DNA from: Mucilaginibacter flavidus
GTDB taxonomy: Bacteria > Bacteroidota > Bacteroidia > Sphingobacteriales > Sphingobacteriaceae
Assembly: GCF_024055575.1 (NCBI RefSeq)
Contig: NZ_JAMXOE010000003.1
Location: 124,001-188,000 of the forward strand
Direction of reading: 5' to 3'
DNA: 64,000 nucleotides
The position numbers were made by a program, and so were the translations under genes. The notes below the pieces were generated by a model, which was not told the DNA's origin, did not search any database, and saw only the letters and a program-made list of their open reading frames with translations. Position 1 is the stretch's first letter; the number at the start of each line of letters is the position of its first letter. Positions 34,739 through 43,606 of the stretch are shown in pieces.

Positions 34739-35431
34739 CGCCTTCTTCACCTGGTTAAAATAAACAATCAATCGATCTACGTTTGCCAGCATATAAACCT
34801 TGGCGTGTATTTTATCAACTACTTCAGGTTCATCGCCCATAATATCACTCATTACATCTTCAAAGTTCTCGTTGGTCAGGCGTTTCATTGCGGCGGTGTT
34901 TTCGCCATAGTACCAGGCCGTTTTTTCGTTGCTGCCATCGCCACCTTTGCCGCCAAAAATCGGGATTGTACCACCAACACCCACACCCACACCGCTCCCG
35001 TACCCACCAGTACCTGCCCCAATTCCTATTCCGGGGGAGAACCCGAAGCCCGAGCCGCCACCGCCTTTACCCGCTCCGCCGGTCATGTACACCTTTATAT
35101 CTTCGTTTACCACAACTTTTACAAAGTCGAGTTCGCGTTTTGCCCATTGCTCGTTGCCGGGTGCATGGGCAACCACAAAACTATCACGGCCCGCTACAAA
35201 CGATTTGAGTTCGCCGGCACTTAACTTAAATGGATTTGATTTATCGTTTTCCCGAAATTCGATGAAGCCTTCATCCTTAACCGGCCCTTTGGCCGATGGG
35301 TTTATGCGGATAAAACCTGTTTCGGTATTACCTTTTATATCGGTAAAACGACCGGGCTGCCATTTCTGAGCCTGCAATTTTGCTGATACAAATGTCAGCA
35401 TGAAAAATAAAATGATTAAAATTGAGCGCAT
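34727..35431 (-). CDS. Secreted protein with Gly-rich insert, unknown
   Basis: 234 residues. Signal peptide RSILIILFFMLTFVSAKLQA (1-21). The start of the mature part, WQPGRFTDIKGNTETGFIRI, and a later VAGRDSFVVAHAPGNEQWAKRELDFVKVVV suggest a beta-rich domain common in Bacteroidota secreted proteins. A Gly-rich stretch (117-165) separates this from an alpha-helical end (TAAMKRLTNENFEDVMSDIMGD). No function assigned. The Gly-rich part would be flexible. Confidence 0.72.
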   Translation of the reverse strand: MRSILIILFFMLTFVSAKLQAQKWQPGRFTDIKGNTETGFIRINPSAKGPVKDEGFIEFRENDKSNPFKLSAGELKSFVAGRDSFVVAHAPGNEQWAKRELDFVKVVVNEDIKVYMTGGAGKGGGGSGFGFSPGIGIGAGTGGYGSGVGVGVGGTIPIFGGKGGDGSNEKTAWYYGENTAAMKRLTNENFEDVMSDIMGDEPEVVDKIHAKVYMLANVDRLIVYFNQVKKAKRP

Positions 35432-35442
35432 AATAATTATTG

Positions 35443-35577
35443 AACACTAATTTTCACGAATTAAACCGAATTGCACGAATTGACTCGTCTAATTAATTCG
35501 GACTAATTTAAAGCGAATTTGCTTTTTAATTCGTGTAATTCGCAATAATTACTGGGAATTCGTGCCCATTTAACGCA
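35443..35577. repeat. Inverted repeat, AATTTTCACGAATT family
   Basis: Left arm AACACTAATTTTCACGAATT and CCGAATTGCACGAATT (35443-35482); right arm AATTCGTGTAATTCGCAATA and GGGAATTCGTGCCCATT (35529-35577). It fills the gap before the threonine aldolase gene. Confidence 0.75.
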
Positions 35578-35594
35578 ATTTTAGCAGATTTAAT

Positions 35595-36611
35595 ATGATG
35601 ATTGTTGATCTTAGAAGCGATACCGTTACCAATCCTACCCCCGGCATGCTGGAGGCAATGTTTAATGCCAAAGTGGGCGACGATGTTTTTGGCGAGGACG
35701 AAACTGTAAATGCGCTTGAAGCAAAGGCAGCTGAAATGTTCGGAATGGAAGCGGGGATATTTTGCCCATCAGGCACCATGACCAATCAAATTGCCATTAA
35801 ATCCTTTACCCAGCCATTGGATGAATTGATTGCCGACCAAACTGCACACGTTTACCGCTACGAGGGTGGAGGAATAGCCTTTAATTCTGCCGTGTCGACC
35901 TGCTTATTAAATGGTTACCGTGGAATCATCACCGCCGAAATGATAGAGCCGGAAATTAATGCCGAAAACGTTCACTACCCGAATACGAGCCTGGTCGTGC
36001 TGGAAAACACGGTAAACAAAGGTGGTGGCAGCTGTTATACTTTAGAGCAGATAAAACCCATAGCCGAACTTTGTAAAAACAAAGGCCTGAAGCTACACCT
36101 GGACGGCGCGCGCATATTTAATGCGCTTGCGCATACCGGCGATAATGCTGCAGATTACGGCAATTATTTCGATGGCATATCTGTTTGCCTGTCAAAAGGC
36201 TTGGGAGCGCCGGTGGGTTCCGTCTTTTTAGCTGATAAACAAACCATAATATATGCCCGTCGTGTGCGCAAGGTTTTGGGTGGTGGCATGCGCCAGGCTG
36301 GCTTTTTGGCTGCAGCCGGTATTTATGCGCTCGATCATCATGTTGAGCGGTTAAAGGTCGATCACGCGCACGCGCGCATATTGGCCACTGAACTAAGCCA
36401 CTGTGGTTGGGTAGCCAACATGCTCCCGCAGGAAACCAATATCATTTTGTTTGATACAGTTGAACCTGCAGCTGTTGTATTGGAAAAACTTGCCGAACAT
36501 GGTGTGAAGGCCAACTCAACCGATAAGCACCGCATTCGGTTTGTGTTGCACCTTGATGTGCACCCCGAACAGGTGGAGTACGTAATCGACGTTCTTAAAA
36601 AACTTTCCTAA
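35595..36611 (+). CDS. ltaE: Low-specificity L-threonine aldolase
   Basis: 338-residue PLP enzyme splitting threonine to glycine and acetaldehyde. It begins IVDLRSDTVTNPTPGMLEAM, has GDDVFGEDETVNALE, the substrate region FCPSGTMTNQIAIK, HLDGARIFNA and the PLP lysine Lys201 in SKGLGAPVGS. Full length and isolated. Confidence 0.95.
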   Translation: MMIVDLRSDTVTNPTPGMLEAMFNAKVGDDVFGEDETVNALEAKAAEMFGMEAGIFCPSGTMTNQIAIKSFTQPLDELIADQTAHVYRYEGGGIAFNSAVSTCLLNGYRGIITAEMIEPEINAENVHYPNTSLVVLENTVNKGGGSCYTLEQIKPIAELCKNKGLKLHLDGARIFNALAHTGDNAADYGNYFDGISVCLSKGLGAPVGSVFLADKQTIIYARRVRKVLGGGMRQAGFLAAAGIYALDHHVERLKVDHAHARILATELSHCGWVANMLPQETNIILFDTVEPAAVVLEKLAEHGVKANSTDKHRIRFVLHLDVHPEQVEYVIDVLKKLS

Positions 36612-36694
36612 AGTCCTAAGTCTTAAGTCGGAAGTCTTGAGCCAAAAAACAAAGCAAACATCCGACTTAAGACTCAGAACTTAAGACTAAGACT
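36611..36694. repeat. Inverted repeat, AAGTCCTAAGTCTTAAG
   Basis: Left arm AAAGTCCTAAGTCTTAAGTC to 36644 and right arm GACTTAAGACTCAGAACTTA to 36694. It separates convergent ltaE and aldo/keto reductase genes and overlaps the reductase stop codon. Confidence 0.75.
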
Positions 36695-37715
36695 TTATCA
36701 GCCTGTCTCCCGATTGGCGCTCAACCATCCAGCCGGGGTATTCTTTTGGCAGGGCGCTTACTTTATTAATCTTTTCTAAGTCGTCGGCACTTAATTGTAA
36801 ATCAACCGATTTGATGTTGGCGTTCAGCTGTTCAATGGTTTTGGCGCCGATAATGGTGCTGGTTATACCTTTTTGCTGGCGTACCCACGCCAGGGCAACT
36901 TCGGCTACGGTGGCGCTATGCTGCTTGCTAATTTCGGCAATCACATCAATAATGTCGTAAGCTTTTTCTTTGTCAATTGGCGGGAAATCGAAAGTATCCC
37001 GGCGTGTTCCTTCTGCCTTAGCTGCGTTGCGCGAATATTTTCCACCTAAAAAACCGCCAGCCAACGGGCTCCATGGCATTACTGCAAGGTTTTCTGAAGT
37101 TGCGAGCGGCAATATCTCGCGCTCAATATCGCGGCTTGCTAACGAGAAGTAATATTGCAGGCCCACAAACTTATTCCAGCCGTGTTTTTCAGCAATGCCT
37201 AAAGCTTTCATTACCACCCATGCAGGCCAGTTGCAAACAGCTATGTAACGCACCTTTCCGCTCAACACGATGTCGTTAAGCGAGCGCATTATTTCTTCCA
37301 CCGGGGTGTATGGGTCAAAGCCATGCACATATAAAACGTCGATATGATCCAGCTGCAAACGCTTAAGGCTTTCATCAACTGAATGAAAAATATGGTAACG
37401 CGACAAGCCCACATTGTTAAGTCCCGGGCTCATCCGGCTGCGAACTTTGGTGGCTATAACCAGTTCATTGCGGTTTAGGCCAAGGTCTTTAATGGATTGG
37501 CCGAGAATTTTTTCAGATTCGCCATAAGAGTAAACATTAGCGGTATCGATAAAGTTAATGCCCGAGTCGACAACAACCTTCATCAGGTCGTTAACTTCCT
37601 GCTGCTGTTGCTTGCCGATATTTTCCCATATGCCGCCCTTCCCGGCGAATGTCATGGTGCCAAAGCAAATCTCAGACACCACCAGTCCGGTGTTTCCTAA
37701 TAAATTGTATTTCAT
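36687..37715 (-). CDS. Aldo/keto reductase
   Basis: 342 residues, TIM barrel. Catalytic tetrad features: Asp and Tyr in FIDTANVYSYGESE, Lys in ELVIATKVRSR, His in LDVLYVHGFDP. The cofactor end WVRQQKGITSTIIGAKTIEQLNANI fits NADPH-binding members. Substrate unknown; general carbonyl reduction is likely. Confidence 0.93.
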   Translation of the reverse strand: MKYNLLGNTGLVVSEICFGTMTFAGKGGIWENIGKQQQQEVNDLMKVVVDSGINFIDTANVYSYGESEKILGQSIKDLGLNRNELVIATKVRSRMSPGLNNVGLSRYHIFHSVDESLKRLQLDHIDVLYVHGFDPYTPVEEIMRSLNDIVLSGKVRYIAVCNWPAWVVMKALGIAEKHGWNKFVGLQYYFSLASRDIEREILPLATSENLAVMPWSPLAGGFLGGKYSRNAAKAEGTRRDTFDFPPIDKEKAYDIIDVIAEISKQHSATVAEVALAWVRQQKGITSTIIGAKTIEQLNANIKSVDLQLSADDLEKINKVSALPKEYPGWMVERQSGDRLIKS

Positions 37716-37958
37716 AAAAGTTTGATGTTTGTTTAAGCGTAAAATTGAGCGTTTATGGGTTAAGAATAGTCAGTGGATGGTCAAAAAGACTTTTAATCTG
37801 CGCATCAAGCTTATTATGTGTTGCACCAACCTAAACCTGCATAATCAGACTTATTTCGTTCTAATTTAAAAACTTATGCCGAGGGTCTGTGTTGTTCGCT
37901 ATTAACCAAACTCGAGAAAATAGGGCGCGACCCTAAAATTACTGCAAAATCCGTCGGC

Positions 37959-38975
37959 TTGCGCTATGTGGCCGATTCTACACCCGGCTACACCCGAAAA
38001 AAATCGGGAAAAGGGTGGAGCTATTACAATGCCGACGGCAGTTTGGTTAAAGATAAAAACTTGATAATCCGTTTTAATAAATTGGTTATACCGCCAGCTT
38101 ATACCAATGTTTGGATATCGCCCCACGAAAACGGCCACCTGCAATTTACAGGTACGGATGCCGCCGGCCGCAAACAATACCGTTACCATCCCGACTGGAA
38201 CAAAATACGCAACCAATCAAAATACCATCGCCTGCAGGCATTTGCCGGGTATTTACCGGCCATACGCAGGCAGGTCGATAAAGATCTCGCACGACCCAAT
38301 CCCGACCACGACAAAATTGTAGCCCTTATAGTAAGGTTAATGGAGCTCACCAGCATACGCGTTGGTAATGAATCGTACAAAAAGCTCTACGGCTCTTTTG
38401 GTTTAACTACGCTGCTGAACCGACATGTTAAAATTGAAGGCTCAACCATAAATTTTGAGTTTAAAGGCAAAAAAGGTGTATATCACAAAGTATCACTACA
38501 AAGCAGGAAATTGGCCCGGCTGGTAAAGCAATGCCGCGAGATACCGGGGAAAGAACTTTTTCAATACTATAACGCTAACGGCGAGCGGTGTACTATCGGT
38601 TCGGGCGATGTAAATACCTATCTAAAGGAAATAACAGGCGAAGACTTTACAGCCAAAGATTTCCGCACCTGGGCGGGCAGTGTAAGCGCACTATATGCAT
38701 TTAAACATGCCGGCGAATTCGACACCGTTACCGAATGCCGCAAAAAAATAGTAAGTGTTTTGGATGAGGTAGCGCTAAACCTGGGCAACACGCGTACTGT
38801 TTGCAAAAAATACTATGTACACCCCACAGTGATAAAAAGCTACGAAGATGGCGCTATATTTAAATATCTCAAACAGATCGATGAAGATAAGGATGTCAAT
38901 TCGGTCGAGTTAAACGTCGCCGAAAAGGTGCTGCTGGAAATACTGGAAAAAGAAAAACTGGCGGAGGCCAGTTGA
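37959..38975 (+). CDS. DNA topoisomerase IB (5' end uncertain)
   Basis: 338 residues from TTG 37959. It is a poxvirus-type topoisomerase IB, with RKKSGKGWSYYNADGS, IPPAYTNVWISP, GRKQYRYHPDW, and the catalytic region VGNESYKKLYGSFGLTTLLNRHV, DFRTWAGSV and a Tyr in the NTRTVCKKYYVHPTVI stretch. Codons upstream read LTKLEKIGRDPKITAKSVG, resembling the usual N-terminus, and stay open back to 37845 without an ATG. So the true start is non-ATG or the 5' end is frameshifted. Confidence 0.86.
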   Translation: MRYVADSTPGYTRKKSGKGWSYYNADGSLVKDKNLIIRFNKLVIPPAYTNVWISPHENGHLQFTGTDAAGRKQYRYHPDWNKIRNQSKYHRLQAFAGYLPAIRRQVDKDLARPNPDHDKIVALIVRLMELTSIRVGNESYKKLYGSFGLTTLLNRHVKIEGSTINFEFKGKKGVYHKVSLQSRKLARLVKQCREIPGKELFQYYNANGERCTIGSGDVNTYLKEITGEDFTAKDFRTWAGSVSALYAFKHAGEFDTVTECRKKIVSVLDEVALNLGNTRTVCKKYYVHPTVIKSYEDGAIFKYLKQIDEDKDVNSVELNVAEKVLLEILEKEKLAEAS

Positions 38976-38976
38976 T

Positions 38977-39080
38977 CGGTTGATTGAGTTGGATTAAGTT
39001 GATTAGGTTTGATATTCAATAACTATTAACTGACCTCATATTATCGAATTTTTAACCTAATCAACTTAATCCAACTTATA
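38977..39080. repeat. Inverted repeat, TTGATTGAGTTGGATTAAG family
   Basis: Left arm 38977-39013 (GGTTGATTGAGTTGGATTAAG, TTGATTAGG) and right arm 39051-39080 (TTAACCTAATCAACTTAATC, CAACTTATA). The left arm follows the stop codon of the topoisomerase gene directly. Confidence 0.75.
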
Positions 39081-39083
39081 AAC

Positions 39084-41012
39084 TCATTTCGTGCTTTTAC
39101 GTGTAACTATAAATACAATCCCGTTTTTGGCCTTATCGCCATAGAGATCTTTTGTTTCTTCATCGTTTTTGAAAACCATGCGATCAATATCAAAGGCTGA
39201 TATTTTCTTCAGGTCGGCCTGCGAGGCTATTTTGCCGTTAATGATAATCATCTTATCCGAAATATGGTCGATGCTTGATACCGAGCGCAGGTTTGATGAC
39301 CAGGCTACGTTGGTCCCCGGCTTAACTGTATACCTGCCGACGCTGCCGTAACCGCGTGTAACCACCGGGGTATATGCCGATGATGACGCGCTGTCAACCG
39401 ATAAGGAGTAGGTAATAATGCTTTTTAGCGAGCTGTCACCGTATAACTTACCTGAGTATGCTTTTGTGCTTTTAAGGGTGCTGTAATTTCTGCTGCTGGC
39501 AAGTACAGTTACAGGTTTGTTACCCCTGGTTTTTAGGGCATAAGCCTGGACTTTTGTTGGTTTACCTGAGCCTACTATCGCAACATTGTTCAATGTGTCG
39601 GTATCATCGGAATTATATGAAATACCGGTACTGTTCGAGGAACCGCTCACTACCGTTAGGTTGCTTTTTCCGGTTCCAATTGCGGTATAGCTTGTGCCTG
39701 CCAGTTTAAAACCGTTGCCGTCTGCTTTATCAATTTTTTCTTTGAATTTCTTGCCGGTTTCCGAGTCGTTAGTGGTGACGAAAATAGTACCATACCTGTT
39801 GTCAAGATTATTCATAACTCTTGCTGCGGACTCGGACGACATAATGTTTACACTGTAAATCTTCTTTTCGTCAAGCTTCATCAAGTCAGCTTTCGTGGAT
39901 TTAACGCCGTCTATTACATAATTCAATGAATCTGATTTACCATTGGTGCTTAAAAAGAATCCGCCTTTTCTAATTGTATCCGTAGTTTTGGTTGTGATTT
40001 TTGCCCCGGCAAGCGTGCTTTTTAACACTTCAACAAAGTCTGGGTTTGTTTTTGCGACAGCGGCGGCCGGTCTGCTGCTTTTTTCGGCCAATTTATGTTC
40101 TGTAGCAGAAAATGACTTTATAGGTTTGTTGTTTTTCTTTACAAATGCTGCTTTTGATATACTGAAAATGAGCAGCAGGGCAACCACGGCAGGCACCAAA
40201 AATGCGTACCGGGTTAGATTGTATTTCGAAGATCGTTTAGCATTCATCATGATAATTCGTTTTTTAATAGTTGATATATTAAAATGGTTAACTATGCCCT
40301 GAGGTGCAGCCCCGAAGCTGACATTCACCAGGCTATATTGATATTGTTTAGTATCCGCTCCGTTATTTAATATTTTGCGGTCGGTTATAAATTCAATGTT
40401 TTCGCGCACAGCCTTTTTCATCAGCCAGACACCAGGGTTAAACCAATAAAAAACCGTGCTCAGTTCAGCCAGTAAAACATCCAGCGTATGCAGTTCGCTA
40501 ACATGTACCTGTTCGTGCAGTAATATCGAATGCAGGTCGGCAGGTTCATGGTTGGCAGGGTTTATAAAAATGCTTTTCCAAAACGAAAACGGCCCGCTGC
40601 TGCCTTTAATAATCCGGACATCGTGGTTGTAAATTTTGGCCGCCGTTGAGCTGCGGTACAACCTGTAGAGCGAATACAATTGTATGAATAGCCTTATCGC
40701 AAGGAATATAACGCCAGCCCACAAAGTAACTTCGGCCCAAAGCCAATAGTTGGGTAATGGGCTCACCAGGGCTTTGGCAGGCGCCTGCCAATTAAAAATT
40801 ACCACCTGCACCGGTTTTGCTATTTGCTGGTGATGCTGCCAAAAATCGGACAGGTTGATTTTTGGATAAACCGTAGCGAACAATATGGCAGCAACGAGGT
40901 AAATACGGTTTAAAGTATAAAATGTTAAATGCCTTATTACCAGGTAATAACCTGCGCAAAATAGCAACAGGGCGACATTTACTTTCAATAAGAAAACAAA
41001 TAAGGCTGGCAT
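39084..41012 (-). CDS. BlaR1-like M56 metallopeptidase with plug-like C-terminus
   Basis: 642 residues. Residues 1-290 are the M56 (BlaR1/MecR1) sensor part: membrane helices near 5-25, 36-50, 92-112 and 265-285, and the zinc motif HEQVH at 166-170 with ENIEFITDRK following (204-213). From 330 on, a long periplasmic Ser/Thr-rich region has two plug-like units: LNYVIDGVKSTKADL and the last 60 residues (MIIINGKIASQADLKKI...YGDKAKNGIVFIVTRK). It lies 5 bp after blaI. It probably senses an envelope signal and cleaves or releases BlaI. Confidence 0.85.
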   Translation of the reverse strand: MPALFVFLLKVNVALLLFCAGYYLVIRHLTFYTLNRIYLVAAILFATVYPKINLSDFWQHHQQIAKPVQVVIFNWQAPAKALVSPLPNYWLWAEVTLWAGVIFLAIRLFIQLYSLYRLYRSSTAAKIYNHDVRIIKGSSGPFSFWKSIFINPANHEPADLHSILLHEQVHVSELHTLDVLLAELSTVFYWFNPGVWLMKKAVRENIEFITDRKILNNGADTKQYQYSLVNVSFGAAPQGIVNHFNISTIKKRIIMMNAKRSSKYNLTRYAFLVPAVVALLLIFSISKAAFVKKNNKPIKSFSATEHKLAEKSSRPAAAVAKTNPDFVEVLKSTLAGAKITTKTTDTIRKGGFFLSTNGKSDSLNYVIDGVKSTKADLMKLDEKKIYSVNIMSSESAARVMNNLDNRYGTIFVTTNDSETGKKFKEKIDKADGNGFKLAGTSYTAIGTGKSNLTVVSGSSNSTGISYNSDDTDTLNNVAIVGSGKPTKVQAYALKTRGNKPVTVLASSRNYSTLKSTKAYSGKLYGDSSLKSIITYSLSVDSASSSAYTPVVTRGYGSVGRYTVKPGTNVAWSSNLRSVSSIDHISDKMIIINGKIASQADLKKISAFDIDRMVFKNDEETKDLYGDKAKNGIVFIVTRKSTK

Positions 41013-41017
41013 GGCTT

Positions 41018-41380
41018 TTAGGATTTAGGGTTTTCTATCAGTTTAATTATTTCCTTTAACTCATTAGCGCTGATTTTTTTCTCGTTGGCGAAAAAAGTAA
41101 CCAGGTTTTTATAGGAGTTTTCAAAATAGTCGCTCACAAAACCGTTCATAAACTTCTTTTTATAGTCCTCTTCCAAAATAGCCGGAGCGTACCTGAACGA
41201 GTTGCCCATTTTTTCGCTTTTTATAAAGCCTTTACGCTCCAGGTTCTTTATGGTTGACGCAAGGGTGGTGTAGGGGGGCTTAGGCTCTTCAAGCACATCT
41301 AAAAAGTCCTTTATAAAACCTATACCACATTGCCATACTGCCAGCATTGCTTCTTCCTCTTGTTTCGATAGTTTTTCCAT
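41018..41380 (-). CDS. BlaI/MecI/CopY-family repressor
   Basis: 120 residues from ATG 41380 (MEKLSKQEEEAMLAVWQCGIG). Winged helix: YTTLASTIKNLERKGFIKSEKMGNSFRYAP, then the dimerisation region KKFMNGFVSDYFENSYKNLVTFFANEK. An operator-like 30-bp sequence at 41391-41420 lies just upstream and is repeated before the 41467-42342 gene. It is the cytoplasmic partner of the M56 protease downstream. Confidence 0.92.
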   Translation of the reverse strand: MEKLSKQEEEAMLAVWQCGIGFIKDFLDVLEEPKPPYTTLASTIKNLERKGFIKSEKMGNSFRYAPAILEEDYKKKFMNGFVSDYFENSYKNLVTFFANEKKISANELKEIIKLIENPKS

Positions 41381-41390
41381 AATAGTACGG

Positions 41391-41420
41391 TTGTTTCGTA
41401 AATCTACGAATTGTTCGTAA
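41391..41420. promoter_or_regulatory. BlaI operator, copy 1
   Basis: 30-bp block with overlapping dyads TTCGTAAATCTACGAA and TACGAATTGTTCGTA. The block is identical to 42381-42410. It lies 10 bp before the blaI ATG, suggesting autorepression. Confidence 0.8.
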
Positions 41421-41466
41421 ATAAACAAGTTATTTAACATATTTTAACTGAGCGGGCAATAGCGGC

Positions 41467-42342
41467 TTATTGTTTAGCCTTTTTGGTGTAGATGTACACA
41501 ACGCCCTTTTTAGCTTTATCGCCATACTGCTGCCTGGTGTGATCATCATTTTTGTAATTGATTTTTTCGATGTCGAAGGCTGACAGCTTCTTCAAATCAT
41601 CGGCGGTGGCTTCCTTATCGTTTATAATTACAAGCTTTTCGTTCATGCGATTGATAACAGGGCCCATAATAGGTTTTCCGTCAACCAGTGCGATAACGCC
41701 GTTTCCTGAACCGCCTTCAGCCAACACGTAGGGCCTGGCCGAACTGGTAATATTGGCTGCATGTGCCTTTGATTTATAACCTTTAACCGTACTAACCTCG
41801 CTGTTGCCTTTTCCAACCGCTATCTGCGGTTCAACACTCGTTGCGTCATAACTGCCTTCCGAGTCCAAATTCAATACACCTGCTGTTTTATTGTCGGAGT
41901 TACCGATATTAACCGACTGCTTACCATCGCGCACAATGTGTGCACGGTTGTTGAGCAGTTTATTGATTTTAGCCAGTATTTTTTTTCCTTCGTCCGAGTC
42001 TTTAGTAGTAACAAAAAGTACACTGGCCCCGCTGGTAAAATTATCCAGCACCCTGGCAGCTTTTTCTGCCGAAACCCAGCTCACGTTCAAAATACCTTTC
42101 TGCTCAATTTTTTCAAATTCAGCCTTTGATATCTTTTTGCCGTTAAGTACATATATCGACGAATTGGTTGTCGACAGGTTTCCGAACGTTGTAATATTAT
42201 AGACCTTTTTACTCGTGTCTGGCCCTGTAACGTTTGATGCATTTAATTTGACCGGGTTAATCATTAGCATCGCGATTGCTGACACCGTAAGCACCGCAAA
42301 GGTTGCGACGCCGCTCCTGTTTTCTTTAGTTTTCATTCTCAT
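41467..42342 (-). CDS. Membrane-anchored plug-domain protein of the BlaI cassette
   Basis: 291 residues. An N-terminal hydrophobic segment (13-30, ATFAVLTVSAIAMLMI) is a signal peptide or anchor. The rest resembles the C-terminal half of the neighbouring M56 protein: SSIYVLNGKKISKAEFEKIE, ASVLFVTTKDSDEGKKIL and the final KLVIINDKEATADDLKKLSAFDIEKI with QQYGDKAKKGVVYIYTK. The peptidase part is missing. It carries the same operator as blaI. It may compete with or assist the M56 sensor in signal recognition. Confidence 0.75.
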   Translation of the reverse strand: MRMKTKENRSGVATFAVLTVSAIAMLMINPVKLNASNVTGPDTSKKVYNITTFGNLSTTNSSIYVLNGKKISKAEFEKIEQKGILNVSWVSAEKAARVLDNFTSGASVLFVTTKDSDEGKKILAKINKLLNNRAHIVRDGKQSVNIGNSDNKTAGVLNLDSEGSYDATSVEPQIAVGKGNSEVSTVKGYKSKAHAANITSSARPYVLAEGGSGNGVIALVDGKPIMGPVINRMNEKLVIINDKEATADDLKKLSAFDIEKINYKNDDHTRQQYGDKAKKGVVYIYTKKAKQ

Positions 42343-42380
42343 ATTTTTTTATTTGATTTAAGAATATTATAAATTTACGA

Positions 42381-42410
42381 TTGTTTCGTAAATCTACGAA
42401 TTGTTCGTAA
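42381..42410. promoter_or_regulatory. BlaI operator, copy 2
   Basis: Exact copy of 41391-41420, located 38 bp before the start of the plug-domain gene. Two perfect copies make this a good candidate for the BlaI binding sequence. Confidence 0.8.
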
Positions 42411-42538
42411 TAAAGCAAATTTATTTACATTTTTTGAAAAAAAGGTTTGTTTACACACGGAAATGGCAGTGTTTATAATTAAAATTATATTAACTGTTGG
42501 AACATTGTTGCCAATGATTTAACTTAGGTGACTTAATC

Positions 42539-43024
42539 ATGACAATTATGCTAATCAATAAAAAAATTGTTGCAACGCTGTGTTTATCTTCGGTGATAAC
42601 CATTGTGGCGCTTACCTCCATGAAAAAACCGGATGAACCCGGATTTAAAAACATTAAAGTGCTCCCCAAACACATCACTCACGACCAGTTGGATAAAGTA
42701 ATGCACGAGTGGACAGCGTCGTTAAATGTACATTGCGATTTCTGCCACGTGCGTAACGAAGCAGAAAAGAAAATGGATTTCGCGGCCGACTCAAAACCCG
42801 AAAAGAATATGGCCCGCAAAATGTTTAAGATGATGAACAAAATCAATGACAAATTTTTTGATGCCAAAAAAGATTCAGTAGGCTTTGTGATGACCAGCGG
42901 TGTAAATTGCTACACCTGTCACCGTGGTGAGTCGCACCCCGAGGTGAAATTACCTGAAAGAAAACGGCCGGGTGGCCCTGGCCCGGGTGGCCCTCCTCCA
43001 GGCAATCCACCTGCAAAACAGTAA
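42539..43024 (+). CDS. Diheme c-type cytochrome
   Basis: 161 residues with an N-terminal hydrophobic segment (10-26) as signal or anchor. Two heme-binding sites: CDFCH (66-70) and CYTCH (124-128). The region HEWTASLNVHCDFCHVRN and Met-rich MARKMFKMMNKIN resemble the cytochrome subunit of photosynthetic reaction centres, also found in non-phototrophic Bacteroidota. A Pro/Gly-rich tail (RPGGPGPGGPPPGNPP) ends it. It should transfer electrons in the periplasm. Confidence 0.88.
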   Translation: MTIMLINKKIVATLCLSSVITIVALTSMKKPDEPGFKNIKVLPKHITHDQLDKVMHEWTASLNVHCDFCHVRNEAEKKMDFAADSKPEKNMARKMFKMMNKINDKFFDAKKDSVGFVMTSGVNCYTCHRGESHPEVKLPERKRPGGPGPGGPPPGNPPAKQ

Positions 43025-43029
43025 AATAT

Positions 43030-43066
43030 AAAAACGCTCTTTAGCAAAATGCTAAGGAGCGTTTTA
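43030..43066 (+). terminator. Terminator after cytochrome c
   Basis: AAAACGCTCTTTAGCA and TGCTAAGGAGCGTTTT pair around AAA, with T-rich ends on both strands. Confidence 0.85.
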
Positions 43067-43087
43067 CATTATGTAATGATTAACAAT

Positions 43088-43606
43088 ATGGACAAAGTAC
43101 TTATCAGGGATGCGGGGGAAGGCGACCTGCCGGTTATATTGGATATTTATAACGATGTAATAGTAAACACCACAGCCGTTTACAGCGAAAAACCACACAG
43201 CCTACAAATGCGAAAAGACTGGTACCTGGATAGAATAAATAATGGCTTTCCTGTATTTATTGCAGAGACAGACAGAAATATAGCAGGCTTTTGCAGTTTT
43301 GGCCATTTCCGTGTATGGCCTTGCTACCGCTACACTGCCGAACTATCGTTATATGTTGAAGGAAGTTATCGCGGAAAGGGGATCAGCAAAATAATGCTGC
43401 AGGCGTTGATTGACCGGGCGCAGCAGATGAATATACATGCTCTGCTGGCCGGTATAAGTGCCGATAATCAAATAAGTATAAACCTCCACAGTTCTTTCGG
43501 TTTTGCGGAGGTTGCACATTTTAAAGAAGTAGGATATAAGTTTGGCCGCTGGCTCGACCTGAAATTTCTTGAACTTATTTTGAACAATTCGCCAAAAGCT
43601 ATTTGA
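43088..43606 (+). CDS. GNAT acetyltransferase, phosphinothricin-acetyltransferase type
   Basis: 172 residues (MDKVLIRDAGEGDLPVILDIYND). It has the PAT-type sequence NTTAVYSEKPHSLQMRKDWY, the acetyl-CoA motif LSLYVEGSYRGKGISKIMLQAL, and a C-terminal LHSSFGFAEVAHFKEVGYKFGRWLDL. It probably acetylates a small amine; the exact substrate is unknown. It overlaps the convergent small gene by 8 bp. Confidence 0.9.
   Translation: MDKVLIRDAGEGDLPVILDIYNDVIVNTTAVYSEKPHSLQMRKDWYLDRINNGFPVFIAETDRNIAGFCSFGHFRVWPCYRYTAELSLYVEGSYRGKGISKIMLQALIDRAQQMNIHALLAGISADNQISINLHSSFGFAEVAHFKEVGYKFGRWLDLKFLELILNNSPKAI

Noticed and set aside
34929..35369. Proline-rich frame opposite the Gly-rich secreted protein
   Set aside because: Gly-rich codons read backwards give Pro; no start signal, and the minus-strand gene has a signal peptide.
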